Part shown: in pieces, positions 20,780 to 32,124 of the stretch | Layout of the letters: each line of letters begins with the position of its first letter | Position numbering within the stretch: the stretch's first letter is position 1 | Source of the DNA: Mycobacteroides chelonae CCUG 47445 | Lineage (GTDB): Bacteria; Actinomycetota; Actinomycetes; Mycobacteriales; Mycobacteriaceae | Length of the DNA stretch: 64,000 bases | Direction of reading: 5' to 3' | Assembly: GCF_001632805.1 (NCBI RefSeq) | Contig: NZ_CP007220.1 | Span: 3,410,001 to 3,474,000, forward strand | Notes under the pieces: generated by a model | What the model saw: the letters and a program-made list of their open reading frames with translations, nothing else | Told to the model about the DNA's origin: nothing | Database searches by the model: none | Program-made: the position numbers and the translations under genes

Positions 20780-21350
20780 GGCTCCTGAACGCAAACACAC
20801 CAGCGATGCCATCCTTGACGCGGTGCGATCACTGCTGCTCGACGGCGGCCCCCGCGCCGCGACCATTGCGGCGATAGCGGAAGCCTCGGGTGCACCACCG
20901 GGGACGCTCAATCACCGCTTCGGCAACCGCGAGGCCATCATGTCGGCAACGTGGCTACGTGCGGTTGAGCGCTTTCACCAGCACGCCCTCCATGCGTTAC
21001 GCACCTCCGCCGATCCTGTTGAAATTGCCGTGGCACTAGCCCTTTCGGTGCCCGCCTTCGCGCGTGCATACCCCGAGGACGCCCGGTTGCTGCTTTCCCT
21101 GCGCAGTGCCGACGTCCTGGGTACCGACGCGGGCTCCACGCTCGACGAGATGAACGAGCCACTGTTCACCTCCGTGCGGGATCTGACGCGGGCCATCTAC
21201 GGCCGCACCGATGCGCGCTCACGCGACCGGCTCACGCGGGCCGTGGTGGACTTGCCGTATGCCGCAGTACGCCGCCACATGCCCGCCCTGCCCGCGTGGC
21301 TCGAAGAAGATCTGGCGGACGCGGTCCGCACGCTCTTGGCAGCGCGGTGA
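20778..21350 (+). CDS. TetR/AcrR family transcriptional regulator
   Basis: About 190 residues from ATG 20778 (MAPERKHTSDAILDAV); an upstream ATG at 20733 would add 15 residues that overlap the divergent gene. The DNA-binding domain is residues about 8-55 (RSLLLDGGPRAATIAAIAEASGAPPGTLNHRFGNREAI). Its stop overlaps the start of the EamA transporter (GTGA), so the regulator and exporter form one unit, which suggests ligand-controlled efflux. Confidence 0.8.
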   Translation: MAPERKHTSDAILDAVRSLLLDGGPRAATIAAIAEASGAPPGTLNHRFGNREAIMSATWLRAVERFHQHALHALRTSADPVEIAVALALSVPAFARAYPEDARLLLSLRSADVLGTDAGSTLDEMNEPLFTSVRDLTRAIYGRTDARSRDRLTRAVVDLPYAAVRRHMPALPAWLEEDLADAVRTLLAAR

Positions 21351-22216
21351 CTGAACCCGGGCACCACCGGCTCACCGCGCCGGCACTCATGCTCGTCAGC
21401 GGCACCTCCCTGTACATCGGGGCGGCGGCCGGAGTCAGCCTGTTCCGCTGGCTCGACCCGGTGAGCGTGGCCTGGCTGCGGATATGTGGTGCGGCGCTCG
21501 TGTTCCTCGCCATCGCCCGGCCTGCGGGCTCGGCCTGGCGGGGCCGGGCGTTGTGGTGGGCGGGGGGCTTTGGCGTGGTCACCGCGCTGATGAACATGTC
21601 GTTCTATCTGGCCATCGACCGGCTGCCGTTGGGCACCGCGGTGGCGATCGAATTTCTGGGGCCGATCGTCGTGGCCGCCGCCGGTTCACGGTCCCTTCGA
21701 GACGGCTTCTCGGTACTGGCCGCGCTCGTCGGCGTGGTCCTGATCGCCGATGTACAGCTTTCCGCCGAGCCCGTGGGAATGGCCTTCGCACTACTGGCCG
21801 CGTTGTTCTGGGCCGGGTACATCGTGCTTGGAAAACGTGTTGCGCTGCAGGGCAACCCGGCAGACTCGCTAGCGGTGGGCTTCACGGTCGCCATGATCGT
21901 GACCGCCCCGGCCTTGGCTATGGGCATCGCCGGCATCCACGGTCAGGTACCCGTCGTTCACATCCTCGTCCTGGGACTCCTGATGGGTGTGCTCTCCAAC
22001 GTCATCCCTTACGGGCTCGATCAGGTGATCCTGCGACGGGCTGGACGAAGCCATTTCGCGGTACTCCTGGCGCTTCTCCCGCTCTCCGCGACCGCGATCG
22101 GTGTACTTGTCATGCACCAGATCCCCAGCACACCAGAACTTTTCGGCATCCTGGCAATCGTGGTAGCGGTGGCCGCACGCCGAGACTCCCTGCCGAGCGA
22201 GCTCCCTGGCACGTAG
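21347..22216 (+). CDS. EamA/RhaT family (DMT superfamily) exporter
   Basis: 289 residues from GTG 21347, overlapping the TetR stop. About ten membrane spans in two EamA repeats; visible family segments are VAWLRICGAALVFLAIARP, TAVAIEFLGPIVVAA, MAFALLAALFWAGYIVLGKR and LSNVIPYGLDQVILRRAG. It resembles the RhtA-type threonine/homoserine exporters, but the substrate is unknown. Coupling to a TetR regulator supports an inducible efflux role. Confidence 0.85.
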   Translation: MTEPGHHRLTAPALMLVSGTSLYIGAAAGVSLFRWLDPVSVAWLRICGAALVFLAIARPAGSAWRGRALWWAGGFGVVTALMNMSFYLAIDRLPLGTAVAIEFLGPIVVAAAGSRSLRDGFSVLAALVGVVLIADVQLSAEPVGMAFALLAALFWAGYIVLGKRVALQGNPADSLAVGFTVAMIVTAPALAMGIAGIHGQVPVVHILVLGLLMGVLSNVIPYGLDQVILRRAGRSHFAVLLALLPLSATAIGVLVMHQIPSTPELFGILAIVVAVAARRDSLPSELPGT

Positions 22217-22234
22217 CACGCGGAACATGCTAAT

Positions 22235-22257
22235 TTGGCCATATGACCAACTTGGTC
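22235..22257. promoter_or_regulatory. Palindromic operator overlapping the tetR start codon
   Basis: GACCAA-C-TTGGTC (22245-22257) is a perfect 13-bp palindrome beginning inside the start codon region, and TTGGCCATATGACCAA (22235-22250) forms a second imperfect palindrome sharing the same half-site. Binding there would stop transcription or initiation of tetR itself, a sign of autorepression. Confidence 0.5.
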
Positions 22258-22833
22258 GATCGGCCTAATTCGGAGCGTGGTGGCCGGCGACGCGCCCAAC
22301 TCGTGCAAGCCGGGGTCGAGCTGCTGTGCGAGGGCGGATGGCCGGCGGTGACCACCCGAGCAGTCGCCGCGCGTGCGGATACCAACCCCGGAGTCATCCA
22401 TTACCACTTCGGCGGACTGCCGGGCCTGCACTGCGCCGTCGCGCGCCAGACCTGTGAACTGGTGATCAGCCCATTGGTGACGATGTTTCTCGATGCTCCC
22501 GATACACGCACCGCCCTGCGCACGATGCGTGACGCACTCCCTCAGACTGCGAGTGACGACCACACGATGCGTCTGGCAGTTGAACTCATCTCCGGGGCGA
22601 CCCGCGATTCCGCGTTGGGTTCGGCGCTGGCCGCCAAGCTCAAAGAGGTACGCGCGGAGATCGCAGACCATGTACGGATCCGTCACCCCGAGTGGACCCG
22701 GCGCCGCGCGGCCGGGATGGCGACGTTGATCATCGCCTTCATGGACGGCCTGGTGCTGCACCACTCAGTCGATCCCAATATCGAAACCGCCGAGGCATTT
22801 TCACTACTCGAAAGCCTGCTGGACGTGCAATGA
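22243..22833 (+). CDS. TetR/AcrR family transcriptional regulator
   Basis: 196 residues. The HTH domain is residues about 14-60 (RRAQLVQAGVELLCEGGWPAVTTRAVAARADTNPGVIHYHF). The C-terminal domain contains LAVELISGATRDSALGSALAAKL and a hydrophobic segment GMATLIIAFMDGLVLHHSV typical of the ligand cavity. It lies 31 nt upstream of a Ddn-like gene in the same orientation, which is the most likely coregulated gene. Confidence 0.85.
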   Translation: MTNLVDRPNSERGGRRRAQLVQAGVELLCEGGWPAVTTRAVAARADTNPGVIHYHFGGLPGLHCAVARQTCELVISPLVTMFLDAPDTRTALRTMRDALPQTASDDHTMRLAVELISGATRDSALGSALAAKLKEVRAEIADHVRIRHPEWTRRRAAGMATLIIAFMDGLVLHHSVDPNIETAEAFSLLESLLDVQ

Positions 22834-22864
22834 GCCGAACCGATCCAGCTGAAGGGAGAGTGTC

Positions 22865-23341
22865 GTGAGAAAGATCCAAAAACCTAATCCGCCAACCGGT
22901 TTCCAGCGCCTGCTGTGGCGCCTCCCCATTACGTTGTTCCGGGCCCACCTCGGATTCCTGGTGAGCAAGAGACTGATGTTGGTCACCCATGTGGGCCGCT
23001 CCTCCGGTCGGCCGCGGCAGGCCGCGCTGGAGGTGGTCGAGCGCAGGGACGACGGCAGCATCATCACCGCGTCGGGATTTGGCACGGCCGCGGACTGGTA
23101 CAAGAACATCCGCAAGACACCCGAGGTGACGATTCAGGTGGGTAGCCGCGTTCACGGTGCGCGAGCAACCTTGCTGTCCACCGAGGAGGGTGGAGAGATC
23201 ATGGCGAACTACGCGATGAAGCGTCCGCGGTTGGCGAAGCGACTGAGCCGTGTGATGGGTTTTGAGGTCGACGGCTCCGTCGATGACTATCGCGCGGTGG
23301 GATGCGCCATACCGTTCGTGAGGTTCGTACCCGCGCCGTAA
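22865..23341 (+). CDS. Deazaflavin-dependent nitroreductase/quinone reductase family protein (DUF385)
   Basis: 158 residues. LMLVTHVGRSSGRPRQAALEVVE is the F420-phosphate-binding signature of the family, followed by ITASGFGTAADWYKNIRKTPEVTIQVG and a C-terminal SVDDYRAVGCAIPFVRF. GTG start at 22865 with GGGAGAG upstream. It is the third member of this family in the first 25 kb; each sits beside a regulator or small ligand-binding protein. Substrate unknown. Confidence 0.85.
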   Translation: MRKIQKPNPPTGFQRLLWRLPITLFRAHLGFLVSKRLMLVTHVGRSSGRPRQAALEVVERRDDGSIITASGFGTAADWYKNIRKTPEVTIQVGSRVHGARATLLSTEEGGEIMANYAMKRPRLAKRLSRVMGFEVDGSVDDYRAVGCAIPFVRFVPAP

Positions 23342-23423
23342 CCGCGTTGCCAGGACGCGCTCAGTCTGTGCCCGTACACTCCGCGGTCAACTGGATAGTG
23401 ACTGATTCGGAGGACATTGATCG

Positions 23424-25304
23424 ATGAAGACGGCGACCGACTGGGGCACGGAGGTATGGCGATCGCTCAGCTGGATCGCATGGGTATGGCCTCTCACTTT
23501 CGTCTGCTTTGTAGCGGTCGCCTTCTTATTGGTAAGACTCACTCAGTGGGGTCGCCAGTTCTGGAGGATCAGCAGCGGCTTCTTCACTGGCAGTGAAGCA
23601 CGTCTCACCTGGACCTACCTAGCGGTGCTATTGCTATCGGTGGTAGCTGGCGTGCGCCTGACGGTTGTCTTCTCTTACTACTACTTCGACATCGCGGCAT
23701 CGATCCAGGCGATCTCCGGATCCCTCGCCAAAGACAAGGCAGGGATGCCCGAGGCCCGCGCCGCTTTCTGGCACGCCATTCGAATATTCGCCATCCTGGC
23801 CACCATTCACGTGGCTCGAACGATGCTCGACGTGTACATCTTGCAAGCCTTTATCATTCGATGGCGGGTATGGCTCACTGATCGCATCACGACCAATTGG
23901 CTGGACGAACGCGCTTTCTATCGATCAAGATTCATCGACAGCACGATAGACAACCCGGATCAACGAATCCAGGCTGATATCAACAACTTTGTCGCGATGT
24001 ATGCGTCACCGGAAACTCTTCAAACATCGGGTGGTCACCTAGCGTTCGGCGCCGCGAAATCTGTGATCTCACTAGTCTCATTCACCATTATTCTGTGGCA
24101 GCTTTCAGGAACGATGAACATATTTGGCGTCACGGTGCCTTACGCGATGGTCTGGCTCGCCTACCTATACGTGATCGTCGGAACCCTCATCACATTCTGG
24201 ATCGGCCACCCCCTCATCCGGCTCTACTTCCTCAACGAACGACTCAACGCCATGTTTCGGTATGCGCTTGTCCGCCTGCGTGATACCGCGGAGAGCGTCG
24301 CCTTCTATCGCGGTGAGCGCGCCGAAGCGCGTCAGCTCAAACAACGATTCGACGGAATCATTGCCAATTACTGGCGCCTAGTAGGCCGAGGCATCAGCTT
24401 CACTGGATGGAACCTCAGCGTCACCCAGGCCGCCGCGATCTTCGCCTACGTCCTTCAGGGACCACGGCTCATGGCCGGAGAGATCAGTTACGGTGCGCTG
24501 AGCCAGTCCAGCAATGCTTTTGGACAGGTGCACGACAACCTGTCCTTCTTCCGCAACGCGTATGACACATTCGCGTCGTATCGCGCCACCGTCAACCGGC
24601 TCGACGGTCTGCTCCAGGCCAATGAACAATCTCGCGAGCTTCCCTCACTCGACCCCGGCACCCAGGATGAGGGTGTCACCTTAGAAAACGTGTATGTCCG
24701 TAAACCCAACGGCGATACGCTCATCGATGATGTGAACCTGGAGCTCAACGCGGGCGATGCCCTTGTCATCAAGGGATCATCAGGCGGCGGCAAGACAACC
24801 CTGCTGCGCTCCCTTGCCCAGTTGTGGCCGTACACGGATGGCCATTGGAGCCGCCCCGGCGGTGAGCACGAGACTATGTTCATTTCGCAGCTGCCCTATA
24901 TCCCGCTGGGGAATCTGCGTGATGCGCTCTCCTACCCTGCCGAGTCGGGAACCTTCTCCGACGACGAACTCCGCCAGATCCTGGAAAAGGTGTCCCTCGC
25001 TCACCTCGTCGACCGCCTCGACGAGGAGTCCGACTGGATCAAGGTGCTCTCCCCCGGTGAGCAGCAGCGCGTCGCCTTTGCACGCATCCTTCTCATCAGA
25101 CCCAAGGTGGTCTTCATGGACGAGTCGACCTCGGCACTCGACGAGGGCCTGGAGTTCGCGCTCTACCGCCTTGTCCGCACCGAGGTGCCCGAGTGCACCG
25201 TCGTCAGCGTCAGCCATCGCAGCACCGTTGACCAGCATCACACCCAGAAATTGGAGCTGATAGGCGAGGGGCGCTGGGCGCTCTCTCCCATCGGACAGGA
25301 ATAA
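23424..25304 (+). CDS. BacA/SbmA-type ABC transporter, membrane and ATPase fused (Rv1819c-like)
   Basis: 626 residues. The N-terminal SbmA/BacA-like membrane domain covers about 1-385 (RLTQWGRQFWRISSGFFTG, FSYYYFDIAASIQAI, FIDSTIDNPDQRIQADINNF, FYRGERAEARQLKQRF, ISFTGWNLSVTQAAAIF). The ATPase domain follows with Walker A GSSGGGKTT, signature LSPGEQQRV, Walker B VVFMDEST and SHR at the H-loop. M. tuberculosis Rv1819c is a broad importer of hydrophilic solutes including cobalamin and antimicrobial peptides such as bleomycin; this protein aligns with remembered Rv1819c over its whole length. GGAGGAC precedes the ATG. Whether it is the orthologue or an extra copy cannot be told from the window. 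Confidence 0.88.
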   Translation: MKTATDWGTEVWRSLSWIAWVWPLTFVCFVAVAFLLVRLTQWGRQFWRISSGFFTGSEARLTWTYLAVLLLSVVAGVRLTVVFSYYYFDIAASIQAISGSLAKDKAGMPEARAAFWHAIRIFAILATIHVARTMLDVYILQAFIIRWRVWLTDRITTNWLDERAFYRSRFIDSTIDNPDQRIQADINNFVAMYASPETLQTSGGHLAFGAAKSVISLVSFTIILWQLSGTMNIFGVTVPYAMVWLAYLYVIVGTLITFWIGHPLIRLYFLNERLNAMFRYALVRLRDTAESVAFYRGERAEARQLKQRFDGIIANYWRLVGRGISFTGWNLSVTQAAAIFAYVLQGPRLMAGEISYGALSQSSNAFGQVHDNLSFFRNAYDTFASYRATVNRLDGLLQANEQSRELPSLDPGTQDEGVTLENVYVRKPNGDTLIDDVNLELNAGDALVIKGSSGGGKTTLLRSLAQLWPYTDGHWSRPGGEHETMFISQLPYIPLGNLRDALSYPAESGTFSDDELRQILEKVSLAHLVDRLDEESDWIKVLSPGEQQRVAFARILLIRPKVVFMDESTSALDEGLEFALYRLVRTEVPECTVVSVSHRSTVDQHHTQKLELIGEGRWALSPIGQE

Positions 25305-25363
25305 GCGGGGCCGAGTAGGCTTTTAATCGGTAGCAATGTTAACTATCGCAAAAGGATGCATAT

Positions 25364-26404
25364 ATGGTCTCCGTGTCGGCTTATGCCGCGACTTCCGGTA
25401 AGGACCCCCTGGTCCCCACCACAATCGAACGTCGCGAGGTTGGTCCGCACGATGTCTTTATCGACATCAAGTTCGCCGGTATCTGTCACTCCGATATCCA
25501 CACTGTCCGCGACGAGTGGGGCCGCGCCAACTACCCCATCGTCCCAGGTCACGAGATCGCCGGTGTTATCACCGAGGTCGGCTCCGAGGTAACCAAGTTC
25601 AAGCCGGGCGATCATGCCGGCGTCGGCTGTTTCGTCAACTCGTGCCGCGAGTGTTCGAGCTGCCTCGCTGGACTGGAGCAGTTCTGCGAGCGCGGCATGG
25701 TGGGCACCTACGGCGCCAAGGATCGTGACGGCACCCAGACCCAGGGCGGGTACAGCCAGGCCATCGTCGTGGACGAGAACTATGTGCTGCGCATCCCCGA
25801 CAGCCTGCCGCTGGACGCGGCCGCGCCGCTGCTGTGCGCGGGCATCACCACTTTCTCTCCGTTGCGGCACTGGAACGCAGGCCCCGGCAAGCGCGTCGCT
25901 GTCGTCGGACTTGGTGGCCTCGGCCATATGGCCGTCAAGCTCGGCAAGGCGATGGGTGCCGAGGTGACGGTGCTGAGCCAGTCACTCAAGAAGATGGAAG
26001 ACGGCCTGCGTTTGGGCGCCAGCCACTACTACGCCACCGCCGACCCGGACACCTTCAAGTCGCTGCGCAGCAGCTTCGACCTGATTCTCAACACCGTGTC
26101 CTCGAACCTGGACATGGGCAAGTACCTGGGCCTGCTGGGTGTCGACGGCACCCTGGTCGAATTGGGGTTGCCCGAGAACCCGATCGAGGTCCCCGGCTTC
26201 CCGCTGCTGACCAACCGGCGCAGTATTTCCGGTTCGTTGATCGGCGGCATACCGGAAACCCAAGAGATGCTTGACTTCTGCGCCAAGCACGGCATCGGGT
26301 CGGAGATCGAAGTCATTGACGCCAGCTACATCAACGAGGCCTACGAGCGCGTCGTGGCCAGCGATGTGCGGTACCGGTTCGTCATCGACACCGCCACTTT
26401 GTAA
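25364..26404 (+). CDS. adhC: Zinc-containing NADP-dependent alcohol dehydrogenase AdhC
   Basis: 346 residues. The catalytic zinc ligands are seen in GICHSDIHT and PGHEIAG, the structural zinc cysteines in [20 protein letters not shown], and the cofactor Rossmann motif in [19 protein letters not shown]. This is the cinnamyl-alcohol-dehydrogenase-like branch that interconverts aldehydes and alcohols with NADP(H), probably for lipid alcohols or detoxification. AAAGGATG precedes the ATG. It occupies the Rv3045 position after fecB, but an accessory block of about 6.5 kb now separates them. Confidence 0.9.
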   Translation: MVSVSAYAATSGKDPLVPTTIERREVGPHDVFIDIKFAGICHSDIHTVRDEWGRANYPIVPGHEIAGVITEVGSEVTKFKPGDHAGVGCFVNSCRECSSCLAGLEQFCERGMVGTYGAKDRDGTQTQGGYSQAIVVDENYVLRIPDSLPLDAAAPLLCAGITTFSPLRHWNAGPGKRVAVVGLGGLGHMAVKLGKAMGAEVTVLSQSLKKMEDGLRLGASHYYATADPDTFKSLRSSFDLILNTVSSNLDMGKYLGLLGVDGTLVELGLPENPIEVPGFPLLTNRRSISGSLIGGIPETQEMLDFCAKHGIGSEIEVIDASYINEAYERVVASDVRYRFVIDTATL

Positions 26405-26460
26405 GTTTCATCCCGAGTACAACCGGTGACTGATGTCGTCGGGGTGCCGATGCTGAGGGG

Positions 26461-27912
26461 ATGACCCGCGTCATCCGTTTCAACGCATTCGATATGAATT
26501 GTGTTGCGCACCAATCCCCCGGCCTGTGGCGGCACCCCGACGACCAGTCGTGGCGGTACAAGGACCTGTCCTATTGGACAAATCTGGCCAAGCTCCTCGA
26601 GCGCGGCCGCTTCGACGGACTGTTCATCGCCGATGTGCTCGGCACCTACGACATCTACGACGCCAGCGATGAGGCCGCCATCCGCCAGGCGGCGCAGATA
26701 CCGGTCGCCGATCCCCTGCTCCTGGTCTCGGCGATGGCCCTCGTCACCGAACATCTTGGTTTCGGAGTCACCACGGGCACCGGATTTGAGCACCCATATC
26801 CTTTCGCGCGCAGGCTATCCACCCTCGATCACCTCACCGGAGGCCGGGTCGGATGGAACGTGGTCACGGGGTATCTGCCCGCCGCGGCGCGCAATATGGG
26901 ACAGACCGACCAGCCCGCGCACGATGCCCGCTACGACCACGCCGACGAGTACCTGGAGGTGCTCTACAAGCTGTGGGAGGGCTCCTGGGAGGATGACGCC
27001 GTCGTTCGCGATGCCGCACGGGGCGTCTTCACCGACCCCGACAAAGTGCATCACATCGGCCATGAGGGAACACATTTCACCGTCCCCGGGGTGCACCTGG
27101 TGGAACCGTCGCCGCAGCGGACCCCGGTGATCTACCAAGCGGGATCCTCACCACGCGGGGTGCGCTTCGCCGCCGAGAACGCCGAGGCCGTGTTCACCGC
27201 GGCCCCCACCAAAGAGCTGCTACGCCAGACGGTGACCACCATCCGCCGCGAGCTTGAGCTCGCCGGGCGAGACCCCTACTCCGCCAAGATCTTCAACCTC
27301 ACCACCGTGGTCACTGGCGAGAACTCCGAAGCAGCGCACGCCAAGCACCGCGAGCTGCTCAGCTACGGCAGCGCCGAGGGCGCGCTGGTGTTCATGTCCG
27401 GCTGGATGGGCGTGGATCTGGCCCGCTACGGCCTGGACGAACCCATCGGAAATGTGGACTCCAACGCGATCCTGTCGGCAGTCGCGGCGTTCCAGGCCGC
27501 CACCGACGATGGCAGGGAGTGGAAGGTGCGCGATATCGCCGAGTGGGGCGAGATCGGCGGGATGGGACCGCGAGTCGTCGGCTCGGGCACCGAGGTCGCC
27601 GACACCCTGCAGGAATGGGTGGAGGAAACCGATGTCGACGGCTTCAATCTGGCCTACGCGATCACCCCCGGCACCTTCGAGGACTTCATCGAGTACGTCG
27701 TCCCGGTGCTGACCGAACGTGGTGCCTACCAAAACGAGTACGCACCAGGGACATTGCGTCACAAGCTACTGGGCAGGGGTGATCGCCTCCCCGACGAGCA
27801 CCGAGGTGCCCAGTACCGAATCGGCGGGCCGCTCTCGACGATTATCGATCGCCCCTCGACCGTTCCCTCGTCGTCGGGTTCCACAGCACCGGCACCAACA
27901 CGCGGGCGGTAG
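26461..27912 (+). CDS. Luciferase-like (NtaA/SnaA/DszA-type) FMN-dependent monooxygenase
   Basis: 483 residues. Typical family segments are LYWTNLAKLLERGRFDGLFIADVL-like text near residue 40 (seen here as RGRFDGLFIADVLG), HLGFGVTTGTGFEHPYPFARR, STLDHLTGGRVGWNVVTG and VIYQAGSSPRGVRFAAENAE. These flavin monooxygenases use reduced FMN from a partner reductase to oxidise xenobiotics, sulfur compounds or chelators. No reductase is adjacent. The substrate is unknown. Confidence 0.88.
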   Translation: MTRVIRFNAFDMNCVAHQSPGLWRHPDDQSWRYKDLSYWTNLAKLLERGRFDGLFIADVLGTYDIYDASDEAAIRQAAQIPVADPLLLVSAMALVTEHLGFGVTTGTGFEHPYPFARRLSTLDHLTGGRVGWNVVTGYLPAAARNMGQTDQPAHDARYDHADEYLEVLYKLWEGSWEDDAVVRDAARGVFTDPDKVHHIGHEGTHFTVPGVHLVEPSPQRTPVIYQAGSSPRGVRFAAENAEAVFTAAPTKELLRQTVTTIRRELELAGRDPYSAKIFNLTTVVTGENSEAAHAKHRELLSYGSAEGALVFMSGWMGVDLARYGLDEPIGNVDSNAILSAVAAFQAATDDGREWKVRDIAEWGEIGGMGPRVVGSGTEVADTLQEWVEETDVDGFNLAYAITPGTFEDFIEYVVPVLTERGAYQNEYAPGTLRHKLLGRGDRLPDEHRGAQYRIGGPLSTIIDRPSTVPSSSGSTAPAPTRGR

Positions 27913-27922
27913 ATTTCCATGT

Positions 27923-28444
27923 ATGAAGAGCAGCGTCAGGCTGGGTGTGTGCGCCTCAGTCGCACTGCTGTGCGCGACAACCGTTAGCGCTGGTTCCGCT
28001 GCCGCCGACCCGCCCCCGGGCTTCCCCGAGATCAGCGGGCTCCCCACCGTCGAGTCCCGGCAGTACTTCAGCGTCAAGGTCTATCGGTTCGCGACACCCG
28101 ACGGCGTTTTGTGTGAAAGCGCCGGATGGAACCCGTATTTTCAATGGACCTGCATCGGACCTAAGGGCTCCGGGTCGGCGCAACTGGATCTGGGTAGCTA
28201 TGCACGGAACAACGGCACCCCTGCGACAGTGGGCGAATCGCAGGGCAACCCCGACTTATCCCGCGTCCCAGTGCTACCCGGCAATCGCCAAGTCCGGATA
28301 GCCGCCACTGTGCACAACGACGACGGCAGCCAAACGACATTGACGTGTGCCACCCCAGCACCCAAGACCACGGCATGTTTGGTGGACGACCTCCGCGGTA
28401 CACACGGATTCGTACTGAGCCCAGAACGCAACTGGGCGTTCTAG
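27923..28444 (+). CDS. Small secreted protein with Sec signal peptide
   Basis: 173 residues from ATG 27923, 10 nt after the monooxygenase stop. The N-terminus is a clear signal peptide (MKSSVRLGVCASVALLCATTVSAGSAAADPPPG) with cleavage after SAAA. The mature part has four cysteines (CESAGW, TCIGPKG, LTCATP, ACLVDD), which suggests two disulfides, and a repetitive beta-like pattern. It resembles the many unnamed mycobacterial exported proteins; no function can be given. Confidence 0.75.
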   Translation: MKSSVRLGVCASVALLCATTVSAGSAAADPPPGFPEISGLPTVESRQYFSVKVYRFATPDGVLCESAGWNPYFQWTCIGPKGSGSAQLDLGSYARNNGTPATVGESQGNPDLSRVPVLPGNRQVRIAATVHNDDGSQTTLTCATPAPKTTACLVDDLRGTHGFVLSPERNWAF

Positions 28445-28774
28445 TTACGCGTTGAGCGCGGTGGAATCCACGCCGGCGAGCGGCCAGCCACCGGCCGCCA
28501 GGCGCGAGGCGACTCGCGAAATATCTTGAGCGGTCGGCTCATCCTTCGTCACATCGGTGATGAACTTCTCGATCTCATCCTGGCTCACCACACCATCGAT
28601 CTGCGCGGACGATGCCGGATCGGTCAGCTTGGCGACCACTTCCTTGACCTGCTCCTCGGTCAGGGTGCGGCGCAGCAGCGCCAGCAGCGGGAACCGATCC
28701 GTGGGAGGTACCCCCTCCGGGTATCCGGCCGACAGCCAGGACAGGATCGAACCGATAATCGATGTGCTCGTCAC
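28445..28774 (-). CDS. DUF3349 domain protein, Rv3046c-like
   Basis: 109 residues, almost all helical: WLSAGYPEGVPPTDRFPLLALLRRTLTEEQVKEVVAKL, then VSQDEIEKFITDVTKDEPTAQDISRVASRLAAGGWPL. This small domain is found in mycobacteria (Rv3046c, Rv0543c), has a four-helix fold, and has no known role. GTG start. Its stop directly abuts the stop of the convergent secreted-protein gene. Confidence 0.85.
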   Translation of the reverse strand: MTSTSIIGSILSWLSAGYPEGVPPTDRFPLLALLRRTLTEEQVKEVVAKLTDPASSAQIDGVVSQDEIEKFITDVTKDEPTAQDISRVASRLAAGGWPLAGVDSTALNA

Positions 28775-28890
28775 GGTAATAGTGTCCCCGCAGCAGGTTC
28801 ACAGCGCGAGGTGACATCAATACAGTTCACCGGCCGTTCATTTGTTCTCAGCGAACAGTCCCACAGAGGGACTGTTCGCCGACAGCAGGC

Positions 28891-30895
<2,005 letters not shown>

Positions 30896-30924
30896 ACGCG
30901 CTCTCGGCCCTTACTATTTAGTAC

Positions 30925-32118
30925 GTGAGCGAGAAGCACTACGACATTGCGGTAGTCGGCGGAGGCCCGGCCGGGTCATCCGCGGCCTGGCAAGCCGCCC
31001 GCACGGGCGCCAGCGTGGTTCTCGTCGATAAGGCCGAATTCCCGCGGGATAAGCCGTGCGGCGACGGTCTGACCGCCCGCGCGGTGAGCTACCTACAGAA
31101 AATGGGCCTGGCCCAAGAGGTCGCCCAGTTCCATCGCGTCGATGGTGTGCGCGTGGACAGCGGCAGCGTCTGGGAACTCACCTTCCCCAAGCGTCCCGGT
31201 ATGCCCGATCACGGACATGTGGTGCGCCGCCCTGAGCTGGACACCCTGCTGCTCAAGCACGCCGAGTCCGCAGGCGTAGAAGTGCGCCAGTCCACCGAGG
31301 CAGTGGCCCCAATCGGCGACGGCGACCTGGTCAAGGGCATCGAAGTCAAAACCGCGAATGGATCTCGCGAGACCATCTCGGCCGACGCGGTGATTGTCGC
31401 CGACGGCGCCTACTCCCCCATCAAGCGCGCGATGAACCTCGACTCCGAGGTCAAGGGATACACCGCGATTGCGATCCGGGCCGAGATGGAAGCCAACCGC
31501 GAAGACTCCAACATGCTCGACATCGACCTGCGGCTGCACCACAACAACGACGCGCTGATCGGATACGGCTGGGTTTTCCCACTCGGCGCCGGACGCATCA
31601 ACATCGGCATCGGGTACGTCAACAGCTACAAGAAGTGGCAGGACGTCAACGCCGCGCAGGTGCTCGATACCTACATGAAGAAGCTGCCCAGGGAGTGGGA
31701 GCTGCCCGACCTGGCCGAGCTGCGCAAGAACAAGGGTGTGCGCGCCTGGCGCCTGCCCATGGGATTCACCGCGTGGCCGCCCTGGCGTCCCGGCGTGCTG
31801 TTCGCCGGCGACGCGCTGGGCGCGGGTAAGCCGGTCAGTGGCGCCGGCATCTCCAAGGCCCTCGAATCCGGTTTGGCGGCAGGCGAATGTGCGGTGGCGG
31901 CGTTGCAGAACGCCGGGCCACAGGACTTCACCAACTACCAGCAGCGGATGAACGATGCCTGGGGCCGGGAGTACCGCCGCGGGCGGATCATGCACCGCGC
32001 GCTGGGCAATCCGTGGCTGTGCGACAAGGGCATCAAGCTGATGGACAACGCGACCTTCCGCGACAACATGCTCAAGGCCTTGTACAAGCGGGCTCAGGGC
32101 CCCGGTCACAAGCACTGA
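30925..32118 (+). CDS. Geranylgeranyl reductase family FAD protein (MenJ-like)
   Basis: 397 residues. FAD-binding motif VVGGGPAGSSAAWQAARTGA, the family signature RDKPCGDGLTARAV, and the second FAD motif GVLFAGDALGAGKPVSGAGISKALESG. Such flavoproteins saturate isoprenoid chains; the mycobacterial MenJ (Rv0561c) reduces one isoprene unit of menaquinone. It could be MenJ itself or a paralogue, because the usual men-gene neighbourhood is absent here. GTG start 30925, in the same direction as the SDR, 29 nt downstream. Confidence 0.85.
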   Translation: MSEKHYDIAVVGGGPAGSSAAWQAARTGASVVLVDKAEFPRDKPCGDGLTARAVSYLQKMGLAQEVAQFHRVDGVRVDSGSVWELTFPKRPGMPDHGHVVRRPELDTLLLKHAESAGVEVRQSTEAVAPIGDGDLVKGIEVKTANGSRETISADAVIVADGAYSPIKRAMNLDSEVKGYTAIAIRAEMEANREDSNMLDIDLRLHHNNDALIGYGWVFPLGAGRINIGIGYVNSYKKWQDVNAAQVLDTYMKKLPREWELPDLAELRKNKGVRAWRLPMGFTAWPPWRPGVLFAGDALGAGKPVSGAGISKALESGLAAGECAVAALQNAGPQDFTNYQQRMNDAWGREYRRGRIMHRALGNPWLCDKGIKLMDNATFRDNMLKALYKRAQGPGHKH

Positions 32119-32124
32119 TTCGCC

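Noticed and set aside
23342..23423. Possible cobalamin riboswitch upstream of the BacA-like gene
   Set aside because: The gap is only 82 nt and no B12-box sequence is visible.
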